Origin: Pseudosulfitobacter pseudonitzschiae
GTDB lineage: Bacteria > Pseudomonadota > Alphaproteobacteria > Rhodobacterales > Rhodobacteraceae
Direction of reading: 5' to 3'
Length of the DNA stretch: 64,000 nucleotides
Assembly: GCF_002222635.1 (NCBI RefSeq)
Contig: NZ_CP022415.1
Location: 372,001 to 436,000, forward strand
This document shows, piece by piece, positions 63,305 to 64,000 of this stretch (the stretch's first letter is position 1; the number at the start of each line of letters is the position of its first letter). A model generated the notes under the pieces. The model did no database searches and had not been told where the DNA came from. It saw only the letters and a program-made list of their open reading frames with translations. The translations under genes and the position numbers were made by a program.

Positions 63305-64000
63305 ATGGCTGCATATGAATTTGAAACACATGAATACGACGTGGTCGTCGTGGGGGCAGGTGGTGCCGGTTTGCGCGCGACGCTGGGCATGGCCGAACAG
63401 GGCCTGCGCACCGCTTGCGTCACCAAAGTGTTCCCGACACGCTCGCACACAGTTGCCGCACAGGGTGGCATCGCCGCATCGCTGTCCAATATGGGCCCCG
63501 ACAACTGGCAATGGCATATGTACGACACCGTAAAAGGGTCGGACTGGCTGGGTGACACGGACGCGATGGAATATCTCGCCCGCGAAGCCCCCAAGGCGGT
63601 CTATGAGCTGGAACACTATGGCGTGCCGTTCTCGCGCACCGAAGAGGGTAAGATTTATCAGCGTCCTTTTGGGGGCCACACAACGGAGTTTGGCGAAGGC
63701 CCTGCCGTGCAGCGGACCTGTGCCGCCGCCGACAGGACCGGCCACGCCATCTTGCACACCCTCTATGGTCAGTCGCTGAAAGAAAAGGCCGAGTTCTTTA
63801 TCGAATATTTCGCCATCGACCTGATCATGGCCGACGACGGCGTGTGTCAGGGCGTGATGTGCTGGAAGCTGGATGACGGTACACTGCACCTGTTCAGCGC
63901 GAAAATGGTCGTGCTGGCAACGGGCGGCTATGGCCGTGCCTATTTCAGCGCCACCAGCGCGCACACTTGCACCGGCGATGGTGGCGGCATGACCGCTCGC
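63305..64000 (+). CDS. sdhA: Succinate dehydrogenase flavoprotein subunit (partial, runs off the window)
   Basis: The first 232 residues of a protein of about 600. FAD-binding start [21 protein letters not shown]; the covalent-FAD His48 is in [15 protein letters not shown]; later [15 protein letters not shown] and [29 protein letters not shown]. It oxidises succinate to fumarate. The gene continues beyond base 64000, where sdhB is expected. Confidence 0.97.
   Translation, partial: MAAYEFETHEYDVVVVGAGGAGLRATLGMAEQGLRTACVTKVFPTRSHTVAAQGGIAASLSNMGPDNWQWHMYDTVKGSDWLGDTDAMEYLAREAPKAVYELEHYGVPFSRTEEGKIYQRPFGGHTTEFGEGPAVQRTCAAADRTGHAILHTLYGQSLKEKAEFFIEYFAIDLIMADDGVCQGVMCWKLDDGTLHLFSAKMVVLATGGYGRAYFSATSAHTCTGDGGGMTAR

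Overview
The window looks like a chromosomal segment of a Roseobacter-group alphaproteobacterium (Rhodobacterales). It is GC-rich. It carries the alphaproteobacterial order mdh - sucC - sucD - sucA - sucB - lpd with extra small genes between the enzymes. It also has sdhCDA next to ethylmalonyl-CoA-pathway genes (a Mcl2-type malyl-CoA thioesterase and mesaconyl-CoA hydratase), a double-lipoyl E2 of 2-oxoglutarate dehydrogenase, a DUF4175 protein after lysA, and an orphan Hint-domain protein. I saw no rRNA or tRNA gene, CRISPR array or complete insertion sequence.

Region 1 (1-11.2 kb): an IS66 remnant; an IclR regulator divergent from a peptide-type operon (M81 metallopeptidase, binding protein, two permeases, fused ATPase, two M20 peptidases); then an N-terminally truncated IS481-type transposase. 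Region 2 (11.2-20.5 kb): a small DUF4168 protein, an unknown secreted protein, a monomeric NADP isocitrate dehydrogenase, and an RND efflux operon (MarR, two adaptors, one pump). Region 3 (20.5-29 kb) is the accessory and partly decaying part. It has an ArsR-rhodanese fusion divergent from a sterol-desaturase-like enzyme and an MFS carrier, a frameshifted DsrE gene, a Crp/Fnr regulator divergent from a periplasmic acetolactate-decarboxylase-like two-domain protein, a gutted metallo-beta-lactamase-like gene, an ArsR / SRPBCC / VOC group with a perfect 20-bp palindrome over the ArsR start codon, and a hemerythrin protein.

Region 4 (29-45.6 kb): an LpxR-like outer-membrane protein, a Hint protein, a second sterol-desaturase-like enzyme, a TlpA-like thioredoxin divergent from argH, two tiny lipoproteins and a DUF2834 protein, an ATP-grasp protein, lysA, DUF4175, GNAT, a zinc-ribbon protein, and ftsE-ftsX-plsC-PPOX. 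Region 5 (45.6-64 kb) is central carbon metabolism. It holds the minus-strand mdh and sucCDAB-lpd cluster with five intercalated non-TCA genes, a class III cyclase, a TauE/SafE carrier, mcl2-nnrU-DUF1737-mch, and sdhC-sdhD-sdhA running off the end.

The strongest non-coding signal is a pair of TGTGATCACA-type palindromes, about two helical turns apart, upstream of both sucC and sdhC. They suggest one unidentified regulator controlling both TCA operons. The most unusual protein is the exported acetolactate-decarboxylase-like protein at 24.4-25.6 kb, which keeps the family's zinc-ligand spacing and adds an unrecognised His/Met-rich C-terminal domain. All calls come from reading the sequence; no database search was run.
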